Shown here in pieces: positions 6,681-13,753 of a stretch of DNA of 16,641 bases (position 1 is its first letter; every line of letters begins with the position of its first letter). Under the pieces are notes generated by a model. It did no database searches, was not told where the DNA came from, and saw only the letters and a program-made list of their open reading frames with translations. The translations under genes and the position numbers were made by a program. The DNA lies in assembly GCA_964453665.1 (NCBI GenBank), contig CAYVQT010000063.1, positions 1-16,641 on the forward strand, given 5' to 3'. This DNA comes from DAOUTY01 sp964453665. GTDB taxonomy: Bacteria; Chloroflexota; Dehalococcoidia; SZUA-161.

Positions 6681-7247
6681 GATATCCAATATGTAAAACA
6701 CGCAGGAGCACATCCAGTGCATATGTCAATAATAGTATTTATCGTGCTTACAAAATTCTAAATCGAACTTTCAAGGCATTCTCTCTAAAGCCAGAGAGGT
6801 TGCGATATCATATTTACAGTAATTGAGCAAGCCATATAACTTGACGGCAGTATTGTGAAGTGATAAATTGACGACCTGCCTCAGGGGCGAACCAGCTGAA
6901 TGAGGCCACTCCGCGAGTAGGGAATTAACGCTAAGCCTGCGATAGCGGGTCCTACAGAAGCTGATCAACCCCTGAGGCATTTCTGTTCTCTCGATCAGCA
7001 CCATCCTAGTGCAGTCGATTGCCTCTTAAACATAGCTGTTATTTATGTTTTACCAAAGATCCACGCAGCTATCCACATTTTGGAGCAGCTACGTTAGTCA
7101 TGAAGAGGCTCTCCATTGTGAATGCTGACTCCTTACAATCTAACAATGTATCCATGCCATGAGGATGACATAACCACAATAGAGCTAACAATCTTGCATT
7201 TTGTTTAGCGCCTAGCGATGGACGGCATATCTCGCCGTATCTCCATG
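6681..7247. other. Gene-poor boundary region between the two blocks
   Basis: About 570 bp, AT-rich, with no frame that has both a ribosome site and recognisable content. It holds the nested stem structure described separately. It also holds a weak AT-rich hairpin (7028-7034 with 7044-7050, AAACATA/TATGTTT, followed by T) and a small stem at 7219-7245 (ACGGC/GCCGT inside ATGG/CCAT). No tRNA gene or duplicated att-like site is visible. Confidence 0.5.
6877..6979. ncRNA. Candidate structured RNA or DNA element, nested stems
   Basis: Perfect 11-bp arms TGCCTCAGGGG (6877-6887) and CCCCTGAGGCA (6969-6979) enclose three further nested perfect helices: CAGCT/AGCTG (6893-6897 with 6959-6963), GTAGG/CCTAC (6917-6921 with 6951-6955) and CGCTA/TAGCG (6929-6933 with 6943-6947). 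A small ACTC/GAGT hairpin competes with the third helix. The result is a rod-like fold over 103 nt. It does not match riboswitch, tmRNA, 6S or self-cleaving ribozyme consensus sequences that I know. The strand is undecided because all stems are Watson-Crick. No target-site duplication flanks it, so a MITE is not favoured. Confidence 0.4.
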
Positions 7248-7274
7248 AAAAAACACCTGAATTTCGATCTCAGG
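7248..7274 (-). terminator. Terminator of the - strand operon
   Basis: On the - strand, CCTGA and TCAGG (plus-strand 7270-7274 and 7256-7260) form a 5-bp stem with a 9-nt loop, followed by TGTTTTTTC. The hairpin begins inside the stop codon of the last operon gene. The stem is short, but the T tract and position fit an intrinsic terminator. Confidence 0.6.
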
Positions 7275-7857
7275 GCTTCGGTTTCTGGGTTATTACCCCC
7301 ATAGCCTCGTACTCAGCTTCAAATACGAAGGGAAGGGCCATCTGGCCCGGTTCATGCGCTACCTTTTTGGCCTTCTCTTGTCGCTTACAAGCCGTCTCCT
7401 TCAGCCTCTCGGTATGCTGTCTCCTCTTCCTCTCCTTGAGCCGTCGCTCATAGATCCACCGGCGGAAATCGTTCAGCAGCCCCATCTCATAGTCACCGAG
7501 CCTATCCTGGCGGATATCCTTCGGCACCATATCACCCTTGTACTGGGTCAGGGCGTACATGTAGATATTCACCCACTCGGAGGCTACGGGGAACTCAAGG
7601 GTCACGGTCATGAGGTAGGCGCACACCTCCGGCCATGTGGCCAGCCCCTCCTCTCCCTTCATAAGCTGGGCCAGGCGGTGGATGGTGATGTCGGACTTGA
7701 GATTCTCCGGGACCACATCCATCCATCCACCCGGGTAGACAACGATGGGGTCCGTTAGGGCGCCCACCATTTCGTCGATCTGCTTCTCTATTTGGTTTTC
7801 CAGGTTGATCACCTCCATTCGGAGCCCAAAGATGGGGTTAACGTTGCCACCTACCAA
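7270..7857 (-). CDS. Unknown element protein, paralogue A (195 aa)
   Basis: Last gene of the operon. Residues about 23-141 align with the product of 8413-8949 over about 117 positions, roughly 70% identical by hand. Shared blocks include DPIVVYP, DITIHR, PEVCAY, PVASEWVNIYMYALTQYKGDM and DIRQD, followed by FRRWIYERR and a highly basic helical tail. It has no membrane segments or known catalytic motif and is predicted mainly helical. The start is TTG 7857, directly after the TAG of the preceding gene, with GAGG 4 nt upstream; an internal ATG at 7818 lacks a ribosome site. The basic tail would allow nucleic-acid contact (inference). Family not recognised. Confidence 0.8.
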   Translation of the reverse strand: MVGGNVNPIFGLRMEVINLENQIEKQIDEMVGALTDPIVVYPGGWMDVVPENLKSDITIHRLAQLMKGEEGLATWPEVCAYLMTVTLEFPVASEWVNIYMYALTQYKGDMVPKDIRQDRLGDYEMGLLNDFRRWIYERRLKERKRRQHTERLKETACKRQEKAKKVAHEPGQMALPFVFEAEYEAMGVITQKPKP

Positions 7858-8094
7858 CTATCCTCGACTGTGCCTCATTTCAGGAGACAGGGTCTTCCAC
7901 CATTCCTCAAGGCTGAGGATATCGGTGAGGATATGGTCTTCTCCACAATCCACCGTAACGGCGGGGAAGCCGCTCCAGTGCTGCTCAAAAGTGACAGGAA
8001 CGCCCTTAAGCCATTGCATATGGATTCTCTGGTATATCTCCCTCTTCTCATCTTCTGGCCTGGTCACAATGTTTACCCGTTTTATACGTTTCAT
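7858..8094 (-). CDS. Hypothetical protein (78 aa)
   Basis: A small soluble protein: a basic N-terminus (MKRIKRVNIVTRPEDEKREIYQRI), then WLKGVPVTFEQHWSGFPAVTVDCGEDHILTDILSLEEWWKTLSPEMRHSRG. It has four tryptophans in 78 residues and one cysteine. The start is well supported by AGAGGTAA upstream of ATG 8094. The stop abuts the TTG start of the next gene. It lies between the two paralogues and is part of the same transcript. Function unknown. Confidence 0.7.
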   Translation of the reverse strand: MKRIKRVNIVTRPEDEKREIYQRIHMQWLKGVPVTFEQHWSGFPAVTVDCGEDHILTDILSLEEWWKTLSPEMRHSRG

Positions 8095-8107
8095 ACATTA
8101 CCTCTCG

Positions 8108-8416
8108 TTAGTATTCATCAGGGAACAGCACCGTGGTCGCGCTGCGGTCGGCCTCGGTGCTGTTCCAGATTTTGGGGAGGCCGTCTTTCTCGTATGCTGA
8201 GAGCAGGCGGTAGCCCTCTTTAAGGGAAAGCTCATTCTCCTTTCTGTCCTCCTCGCAGATATCTCCCCAGTCCTCCTGGCCATGTCGATTGAGGCTTTCA
8301 ATGACGAAGGCGGCAAAGGCTTCGTCCTCGGCCGCCCTGTCGTTTACCCCCCTGGTGAACAGCATCACTCCCAGGGGGAACTTGGACGATGTTAGTGCAC
8401 CTAGCTTCCCGCTCAA
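8108..8416 (-). CDS. Plasmid/phage-type conserved small protein (102 aa)
   Basis: The C-terminal two thirds read HGQEDWGDICEEDRKENELSLKEGYRLLSAYEKDGLPKIWNSTEADRSATTVLFPDEY. This matches a widespread plasmid and phage family ('DWGDLCEEDK.ENE.SL..G.RLLSAY.......IWVITEADRS.TTVLLP.EY'). Databases often mislabel such proteins as a restriction-modification subunit; their real role is unknown. The N-terminus (KFPLGVMLFTRGV) also fits the family. The start is TTG 8416, overlapping the upstream TGA as TTGA, with GGGAGG 8 nt upstream. Its presence supports a mobile-element origin for this block. Confidence 0.85.
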   Translation of the reverse strand: MSGKLGALTSSKFPLGVMLFTRGVNDRAAEDEAFAAFVIESLNRHGQEDWGDICEEDRKENELSLKEGYRLLSAYEKDGLPKIWNSTEADRSATTVLFPDEY

Positions 8417-8949
8417 TTCTTCGCCTCCCGCTCCCTTCTCCTCTCTGCCCGCAGCTTCTCGCGGGAGGCCCGCCTGCGCCTCTCAAATATCCAGCGCCTG
8501 AAGTTATTCAGATGGTCCATCTCGTATTTACTGAGATTGTCTTGGCGGATATCCGCTGGCATCATATCGCCCTTATACTGTGTCATGGCATACATATAGA
8601 TGTTTACCCACTCGGAGGCGACGGGGTGGGCCATGGTCACCGTGTACATATAAGCGCACACCTCGGGGGAGCTCGCCATACCCTGCTCGCTAGGCTTCAT
8701 CATCTGGAGCATGCGATGGATAGTTATATCCTGCTTCAAGCTTTCCGGGACGGTGTCTTCCCAGCCGCTTGGATAAACGATGATGGGATCGCTAAAGCAT
8801 CCCACTAGCTCGTCGATCTGCTCCTCAAATGCCCTCTCATCGCCATCCCTGGGCAAATTCTTGTCGGGTTTATCGTTTCGGACCGGAATTTCCTCCATGC
8901 CAGGGAACATTTCCGCCGCGTAATCGCCGCTTTTAGATTTCTTCCCCAA
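8413..8949 (-). CDS. Unknown element protein, paralogue B (178 aa)
   Basis: Paralogue of the 7270-7857 product, sharing a core of about 117 residues (QIDELVG...DPIIVYPSGW...DITIHR...PEVCAYMYTVT...PVASEWVNIYMYAMTQYKGDM...FRRWIFERR). The N-termini differ (here about 40 residues, charged, starting GKKSKSGDY). Both end in an Arg/Lys-rich helix. The start is TTG 8949, with GGAGGTG 4 nt upstream; no in-frame ATG has as good a site. It follows the beta-clamp gene after a 98-bp spacer with a stable hairpin. Function unknown; conservation of the middle and the basic tail suggest a binding protein. Confidence 0.8.
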   Translation of the reverse strand: MGKKSKSGDYAAEMFPGMEEIPVRNDKPDKNLPRDGDERAFEEQIDELVGCFSDPIIVYPSGWEDTVPESLKQDITIHRMLQMMKPSEQGMASSPEVCAYMYTVTMAHPVASEWVNIYMYAMTQYKGDMMPADIRQDNLSKYEMDHLNNFRRWIFERRRRASREKLRAERRREREAKN

Positions 8950-8986
8950 ACAGCACCTCCTCCTAGACCAGGATCAGGTAAGAACG

Positions 8987-9027
8987 GGCGCCCCGGACCA
9001 TACTGGCGAGATGGAACCCAGGGCGCC
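8987..9027 (-). other. Intercistronic GC-rich hairpin after the clamp gene
   Basis: Arms at 8987-8996 and 9018-9027 pair over 10 bp. One position is G-U on the - strand but a C-A mismatch on the + strand, which indicates function in the - strand transcript. The loop is about 21 nt and there is no T tract, so processing, stability or partial attenuation is likelier than termination. Confidence 0.55.
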
Positions 9028-9047
9028 TCAGTTCTACTCCGGCCCAA

Positions 9048-10352
9048 TTACCATTTTGTTGGTTTCATCGGCATCATGGCTACAATCGGGGATGATGAGT
9101 AGCGGAAGGTCACGATGGAGCTTTCATCTTTTACTCCCATAGTTACCAGTCCCGTCTTGCCTTTCAAATAGGCAAGCATGTAGTTAAGGTCGATCGCCAC
9201 CCTGCCGGAACCTCCATTGGCGTGCACCGGCATGGTCGCATTTATCCTGTCACTATCCGAATTCATGGCACTAACCTCCATGCTGCCCTCTTGCCAGACA
9301 AAGCGGACGATATTACTACCGGCTGCCCGTTTAACTCGATTTATGGCCAGCTCGAGGTCCGGAGCAAAGATGCGGAGCTCCACCGGGGGATCCAGGGGAA
9401 TGAGTTGTTTGAAGTCTGGGGGTTTGCCACCAATAAGCTGGGAGACCATGACTACTGATCCGAACCTGACGCTGAAGTGGTTCTTCCCGAAAGCCAGGTC
9501 AAGTTTCCCTTTTGAGGTAAGCATTTCAACTAGGGAGTCCGCATTCCCTACCGACCTCGGGCCTTTCGCCCAGAGGTACTGAAGGATGTCGATTGTGGCT
9601 GCGGGAATTATGACGACCTTAAGGTCGTCGCCTGGCGGAATGGCAATAGGCAATGTCTTACACGCCGCCCGGTAACCATCGCCTGCAGCTAAATCTACGG
9701 TATCGCCCATAGTTAACGCTACCCCGGAGAGAACCGGTCTTTTATTGTCAGTTGCGCAATACGTAGTCATCTCACTCAGGGCAGTTACCAAGATGTCCCC
9801 TTCTACCGTCTGGACCACATCTTTCTTCACCTCGGGCAATCGGGGGTAATCCTCTATCTTGTCCGTGGTGTAAGATGCGCTCCCTCCATCCCAGGAAAGC
9901 TTCAGGTCGGTCCCGCTCTGCTCAATGGTAATCGTCTCCTGGCCGGGTACGTACTTGATCAGCTCGAGAACTGAGCGGAATGGTAATAGACACACACCAT
10001 CGGCTTCCGGAATGTCGATCGCTACCGCCACCTCCATATTGGTGGCCATAAGCCTCCCATCCTGGAAAAGGACATTGGAGACTGCCTTGATCGCTGGTTT
10101 TTTCGGCACGACGGGAGCCAGCAGCTGCATCGCGTTCCTCAGAGCACCTACCTTTACAGTTGAGGTGGTGGGTATATTACTCAGGACTTCCTCCACCTGG
10201 CTCTCAATTGTAGATATCTCTTCGGCGGACACAACTTCTTCTCCCACATCCCCTACCTTCTCGGGCACCTCGGTAGCTACGGTTTCAGGGGTCTCGTTCT
10301 CCTGGTTTTTGGGCTTCCGCTTCTTGGTGGACTTGCTTTTCTCTTTCGCCAT
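9048..10352 (-). CDS. DNA polymerase III beta-clamp (DnaN-like) homologue with charged N-terminal extension
   Basis: A 434-residue sliding-clamp homologue. Residues 1-64 are a low-complexity extension starting with a Lys-rich run (MAKEKSKSTKKRKPKNQENE) and then acidic. Three clamp domains follow from about residue 65: domain 1 with LRNAMQLLAPVVPKKPAIKAVSNVLF and YTTDKIEDYPRLPE, domain 2 with TYCATDNKRPVLSGVALTM and AAGDGYRAACK, and domain 3 ending PIVAMMPMKPTKW, compared with the usual MPMRL-type end. Beta clamps are ring dimers that tether polymerases; mobile elements rarely carry one. It lies directly behind the PRTRC genes. The ATG has an ideal AGGAGGTGA site. The N-terminal tail is unlike chromosomal clamps. 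I do not assign dnaN because it is probably not the housekeeping copy. Confidence 0.88.
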   Translation of the reverse strand: MAKEKSKSTKKRKPKNQENETPETVATEVPEKVGDVGEEVVSAEEISTIESQVEEVLSNIPTTSTVKVGALRNAMQLLAPVVPKKPAIKAVSNVLFQDGRLMATNMEVAVAIDIPEADGVCLLPFRSVLELIKYVPGQETITIEQSGTDLKLSWDGGSASYTTDKIEDYPRLPEVKKDVVQTVEGDILVTALSEMTTYCATDNKRPVLSGVALTMGDTVDLAAGDGYRAACKTLPIAIPPGDDLKVVIIPAATIDILQYLWAKGPRSVGNADSLVEMLTSKGKLDLAFGKNHFSVRFGSVVMVSQLIGGKPPDFKQLIPLDPPVELRIFAPDLELAINRVKRAAGSNIVRFVWQEGSMEVSAMNSDSDRINATMPVHANGGSGRVAIDLNYMLAYLKGKTGLVTMGVKDESSIVTFRYSSSPIVAMMPMKPTKW

Positions 10353-10384
10353 GCTTAATCACCTCCTTCCTAGCTGTATTTACA

Positions 10385-10405
10385 GCGCCGGCGGGCTGCC
10401 GGCAC
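10385..10405 (-). other. Intercistronic GC-rich hairpin before the clamp gene
   Basis: An 8-bp stem (10385-10392 with 10398-10405, core GCCGGC/GCCGGC) has a 5-nt loop. Its single G-U pair exists only in the - strand transcript. It lies just after the stop of the 94-residue protein and about 30 bp before the clamp start. No T tract. Confidence 0.5.
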
Positions 10406-10407
10406 GG

Positions 10408-10692
10408 TTAGAACATGAGTGGTTTTTCCGACGATTTCGGCGCCGAAGCCGCTCTCACTGGCTGCCTCTCCACGGTTTTCGGAGCTGGCGGCGCGGGCAC
10501 CTCGCCTTTCGGATACTGAGGGCTTTGCGCCCACTGCTCCTCGGCCTTCTTCACCAGCTCCGGCACACCTTTGAGAGCCTCATCCAGCTCCCCCTCGAAG
10601 TTGACCAACACGGGATCACAATCCGGGGATTTAACCCCTATCGTTCCCCTGCCTTCCTTGAGGGTGATGACTATCTTGAGCTCGTTCGCCAT
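10408..10692 (-). CDS. Small protein, possibly PRTRC system protein E-like (94 aa)
   Basis: The N-terminal half reads LKIVITLKEGRGTIGVKSPDCDPVLVNFEGELDEALKGVPELVKKAEEQW, a short beta-rich segment followed by a 'GELDEAL..VPELV' helix. This loosely matches PRTRC E proteins ('hTi..dg.ltV.v.P...L..pl.l.GTpeELD..lp'). The second half is Pro/Ala-rich and disordered (PAPPAPKTVERQPVRAASAPKSSEKPLMF). The ATG at 10692 is chosen over GTG 10707 because AGGAGG lies between them. PRTRC E normally lies before C, not after ThiF, so the assignment is tentative. Confidence 0.55.
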   Translation of the reverse strand: MANELKIVITLKEGRGTIGVKSPDCDPVLVNFEGELDEALKGVPELVKKAEEQWAQSPQYPKGEVPAPPAPKTVERQPVRAASAPKSSEKPLMF

Positions 10693-10750
10693 AGTGCACC
10701 TCCTCACAATTTATTTATTGAATCCTCTGGGGCACTCAGAATTCCCCTCT

Positions 10751-11512
10751 CTAATCTTTAAATTCCAGCTTCCGCTTCTTAACCCCCGTTATGCTCGAGA
10801 CGGTATCAGGCGTCGCCATCACGGGCACGACGGAGCCGGTATCCATATCGACAAAGAGCTGCATCCAGGAACAGGTACCCCCGATGATTCTCCGCGCAAC
10901 CTCCAGCATGAGGGAGGCCATGACCTGGTTAATGGTCGGCCCCTGTTCCCCCGCCTCTACCGCCTCCGCGCAGCTCCTCACCCTGGGGGCCTGCAGGAGC
11001 AGGTTCGGTACCTGTATCGTCGGCAGCGGCAGATAGTAGCACGTCATGGTGGACAATCGAAACGGATAATCCATCTCCGGGGAATTGCCTATCAATATCT
11101 GGCCATAGTTCTCGCCATTCCCGGAATCCACCCACCATGCCCACTGCGTCATTTCCATTTTCTCTTCGATATCACGGCGGGCGGGCCCGTTGTCCACGCA
11201 TCCCAGCACCAGGCCGCTGAACCTGAATTCAACCATCCCCACGGGAAGCGTGCAGTACCCCACCGGGCGGTCGGCCTTTTTCGATAGCTTCCGGGCAAGG
11301 ACCTCGCTTTTAAAACCCCCGAGATCCTCCCGGGTGAAGTTTTGCCTGATCAGGTTTCTCTCCTCAACACGGTCATGGTCGAGAAGCACGAGCTGGGCGT
11401 TAGGCGGCAATATACGGCACAGGCCCTCCGCTAAGTACCCGCCGGTGCCCCCACATCCCACCACCACTACTCTGAAATCATGAGAGGCGAACCTGTTATC
11501 CAGCCTATACAA
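10751..11512 (-). CDS. PRTRC system ThiF-family protein (E1-like Ub-activating enzyme)
   Basis: A 253-residue E1-like adenylyltransferase, of a length usual for PRTRC ThiF. It has a Rossmann ATP site VVVVGCGGTGG (15-25), the acidic LLDHDRVEERNLIRQNF block (D45, N53, R56) that contacts ATP, LGCVDNGPARRDIEE (D107-N108) with the Mg/ATP aspartate, and RSCAEAVEAGEQGPTINQVMA (180-199), typical of PRTRC ThiF. C181 there is the candidate thioester cysteine. The paired CxxC zinc site of ThiF/MoeB is absent. The enzyme should adenylate the C-terminus of the Ub-like protein C. TTG 11512 is favoured because GGAGG lies 6 nt upstream; GTG 11563 would add 17 residues and overlap gene A much more. Confidence 0.93.
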   Translation of the reverse strand: MYRLDNRFASHDFRVVVVGCGGTGGYLAEGLCRILPPNAQLVLLDHDRVEERNLIRQNFTREDLGGFKSEVLARKLSKKADRPVGYCTLPVGMVEFRFSGLVLGCVDNGPARRDIEEKMEMTQWAWWVDSGNGENYGQILIGNSPEMDYPFRLSTMTCYYLPLPTIQVPNLLLQAPRVRSCAEAVEAGEQGPTINQVMASLMLEVARRIIGGTCSWMQLFVDMDTGSVVPVMATPDTVSSITGVKKRKLEFKD

Positions 11513-12053
11513 TGAAAACCTCCGCCTTATCGAGCGTAGCAAAGTACCCATACACGCCGACACGCAGCTCCACTTTGGGGATTAACTTACCCATCTCTCC
11601 GACCACCATATAGAGCTGGAGGCCCTGCTCGTCCTTGTTATCTGTTGAGCTGAACCATGCCGCCATACCGCTGTGGCTGTGGATATCGAGCACCGTGTGG
11701 GGCAGCCTTCTGTACTTGACGCTGGCCACGCTCCCCTCCTGTGAGGGTTTCATAAGCCGGTACCTGTGATCCCACACAACAGCGAGGTACTGCTCCCTCC
11801 ATGACTCGGAATAAAGCGTTGATAATGCAACCTCGTAGATATGCATCGGAATCTTCCCATGTGTGAGCTGCACCGATTCGCTCACCGGCGCAAGCCCCCT
11901 GACCTCGGCAAGTGCCACGCATACCGTGGCGCTCAAAAGGGGTCCGTCAGCACGGATGAAGAGGCCGTTGCCGGCCAGAATATAGTTGTAAAAGAACCCC
12001 TCTTCGCCCTGGAGACCCTCTCTGGTATTTATCAAATATCCGACCTGATTCAT
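11505..12053 (-). CDS. PRTRC system protein A, JAB/JAMM metalloprotease
   Basis: A 182-residue protein with an intact JAMM zinc motif: H125-S-H127-x7-S135-x2-D138 within LDIHSHSGMAAWFSSTDNKD, followed by strands typical of the JAB fold (LQLYMVVGEMG, VELRVGVYGYF). JAB proteases cleave isopeptide or peptide bonds at the C-terminus of ubiquitin-like proteins. Here the expected roles are trimming the tail of protein C and/or removing it from targets. The upstream catalytic glutamate cannot be named with certainty; E50 and E74 are candidates. ATG 12053 overlaps the TGA of gene B as ATGA, and its stop overlaps the start of the ThiF gene, so B-A-ThiF are translationally coupled. Confidence 0.9.
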   Translation of the reverse strand: MNQVGYLINTREGLQGEEGFFYNYILAGNGLFIRADGPLLSATVCVALAEVRGLAPVSESVQLTHGKIPMHIYEVALSTLYSESWREQYLAVVWDHRYRLMKPSQEGSVASVKYRRLPHTVLDIHSHSGMAAWFSSTDNKDEQGLQLYMVVGEMGKLIPKVELRVGVYGYFATLDKAEVFIV

Positions 12054-12727
12054 GAGATAATGTCCCTCACACTCCCGCAGCGCACCAGGTCACTAACGGG
12101 GTATTTGCGCCTGCCGTCCAGCTCTTTCCACAGGTCCATAAGATTCCTCGGGTGAGATTTCGACCGCCCGTTGGAGTCGGCGGTTGTGGTAAAGAAGCTG
12201 GTGAAGAATGACTCAGGGATCTCCTCGATATTGCTCGGGAACCGATGGCTCCCCTGGCAGTTCCGCCCGTCATTGAAGAGGTTGTACAGCGGGGCATGGT
12301 ATATTGGATCGTTTAATGTTTTGGGCCTGTCCTTCGCTGCGAACACCCTGGGCGCACTGGCCGGCTGGCAGATGAATATCAGCCCAGGCATGGGGAGCTT
12401 CATCCTTACAGGAGGCCTGTCTAATTCCCCTATGATTGCCACAGGCCACACCCGGCCAGGTCTCCATAATGCCACCTCGGGTCCGCCCGAGCTTCTACCC
12501 CACCATAAGGCACTTGGAGGCAGGAGCCCGGATGAAAGCGGGATATTGCGCAGCATAGTCATGGCAATATCATGGGCGCTCACCATGCGAGTGGTGGTGG
12601 TGCCGTTTTCGAATATCGAGAGGATGATCAACTCACCATAGAAGTCCAGCCGCACCTTCAGTTTATCTGGCGGAACCTCCAGCGATTCGGGCAGCACCCA
12701 TCTCACTTCAGATTCTGGCTCCGGCAT
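12050..12727 (-). CDS. PRTRC system protein B, E2-like fold protein
   Basis: A 225-residue protein with strong PRTRC B signatures: LLPPSALWWGRSSGGPEVALW (68-88), the MPGLIFIC strand (113-120), RPKTLNDPIYHAPLYN (134-149), RNCQGSHRFP (155-164) and ESFFTSFFTTTADSNGRS. PRTRC B belongs to a prokaryotic E2-fold family (Prok-E2_D in Pfam, as I recall). H144/N149 followed by C157 parallels the E2 order 'HPN...C', making C157 the predicted thioester cysteine (inference). Its role would be to accept the Ub-like protein from the ThiF E1 and transfer it. ATG 12727 has AGGAGG close upstream. Stop and next start overlap (ATGA). Confidence 0.9.
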   Translation of the reverse strand: MPEPESEVRWVLPESLEVPPDKLKVRLDFYGELIILSIFENGTTTTRMVSAHDIAMTMLRNIPLSSGLLPPSALWWGRSSGGPEVALWRPGRVWPVAIIGELDRPPVRMKLPMPGLIFICQPASAPRVFAAKDRPKTLNDPIYHAPLYNLFNDGRNCQGSHRFPSNIEEIPESFFTSFFTTTADSNGRSKSHPRNLMDLWKELDGRRKYPVSDLVRCGSVRDIIS

Positions 12728-12746
12728 ACCCCTCCTTTCTTGAAAA

Positions 12747-13565
12747 TTAGAATAACCTCAGCTGTCTTTTATCGACCTCTGCTTCTATGGAATTAGGATC
12801 GATGATATTTGCAATCTCCCGGAAACACTTGAGCGGTGTATTTTCTATTTTCCCCGCGCAGCTGTGGATTATCTCGTTGATGGACTCGGCTCTCTGCCAT
12901 TCACCGGTGAGGTATTCAACCTCTTCCTTGTTCCACGCCGGATACTCCACATATCCATCCTCATCGTCGATATCGAGGAAAGAATTATCGGTATTTTTAT
13001 GAAGTACATCCGCCCATCTCGCCACCCCTTCGTATTCAGTTCCGTCGAACATTCGATGGACTTCATCCAGGGATACGCCGCCCTCCGGAATCCTCTCGAG
13101 CTGACTGAGCGGTATTCCATGAACTTTTAACAACACCTCGCCGAGAGGGATGCGGGCGGAATCGTTTGCTTCCCACGGGCTCTGAACAACATAGGTCATT
13201 ATCTGGGGGCCGAGCCTCCAATCGTCGCTGGGGATATCGTGATATGAATCAAACCCGATACCCATGAGGGTGACGGGCATCTGGCAGTCAAATACCTCGT
13301 ACCCTTCCCCATCGAGAAAGTATGCTTCCTCGAGCGGGAAGTATTTCTGGCTAAAAGCATTGTAGAAGGCCGCCAACCTGTCGTCTTCATCCAGATTCGC
13401 CAGTATTTCCGCCTCGCGCTCGGGGAAGAGATCCTTGACCAGCAATAAGAAGGTCATGTAGGCATCCCTGTCCGTGAGCCTGGCGATTAGCTTCATTAAA
13501 GACGGGGGGAAATACGAGCGGAGCTTTTCCCCAAGCGTCAGGAGCGGCCCAGGCTCGTCAGACAT
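12747..13565 (-). CDS. Probable PRTRC system protein F (272 aa)
   Basis: A 272-residue acidic protein with no membrane segments. Features: a helical N-terminus (LGEKLRSYFPPSLMKLIARL, EREAEILANL), a central FLDGEGYEVFDCQMPVTLMGIGFDSYHD block, SPWEANDSARIPLGEVLL, and a helical C-terminus with WQRAESINEIIHSC. Sequence resemblance to PRTRC F is weak to my eye, and F is usually longer. The assignment rests mainly on its position between C and B in the usual E-C-F-B-A-ThiF order. The start overlaps the end of the 71-residue gene by 28 nt. GAGGG lies about 11 nt before the ATG. Biochemical function unknown. Confidence 0.6.
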   Translation of the reverse strand: MSDEPGPLLTLGEKLRSYFPPSLMKLIARLTDRDAYMTFLLLVKDLFPEREAEILANLDEDDRLAAFYNAFSQKYFPLEEAYFLDGEGYEVFDCQMPVTLMGIGFDSYHDIPSDDWRLGPQIMTYVVQSPWEANDSARIPLGEVLLKVHGIPLSQLERIPEGGVSLDEVHRMFDGTEYEGVARWADVLHKNTDNSFLDIDDEDGYVEYPAWNKEEVEYLTGEWQRAESINEIIHSCAGKIENTPLKCFREIANIIDPNSIEAEVDKRQLRLF

Positions 13566-13753
13566 GAGACGGCAACCCTCGCTCCCTCAGCATAGGCTTT
13601 AGCCTCACTCACGGCCTCATCGATTTCCTTGCTCATCGAGAGCACCTTATCGGAATCGATACCGCCATTTTCATTGACCAGTAACCAGGACAGGTTGATG
13701 AGGCGGAGATGGACCGGCGGCAGCTGTTTAAGGTCCTGTGTGAGCTGCTCCAT
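13538..13753 (-). CDS. Unknown 71-residue protein within the PRTRC cassette
   Basis: A helical protein (MEQLTQDLKQLPPVHLRLINLSWLL...MSKEIDEAVSEAKAYAEGARVAVSCLTSL) without recognised motif. It overlaps gene C by 26 nt and the next gene by 28 nt. AAAAGGGG immediately before its ATG doubles as the codons for the GTKG end of protein C. The frame is long for a double overlap and its content is coherent and amphipathic, so I think it is real. It is not among the standard PRTRC letters. Confidence 0.6.
   Translation of the reverse strand: MEQLTQDLKQLPPVHLRLINLSWLLVNENGGIDSDKVLSMSKEIDEAVSEAKAYAEGARVAVSCLTSLGRS

Noticed and set aside
6877..6979. MITE interpretation of the nested stem
   Set aside because: Flanks show no target-site duplication and no second copy exists in the window; kept as a structured element of unknown type.
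6771..7004. 77-residue - strand frame in the boundary region
   Set aside because: No good ribosome site, no recognisable motif, and it runs through the nested-stem structure whose perfect pairing explains the sequence better.
9925..10761. Long + strand frame opposite the clamp and neighbouring gene
   Set aside because: It is antisense to well-supported genes; composition reflects the reverse reading of GC-rich codons.
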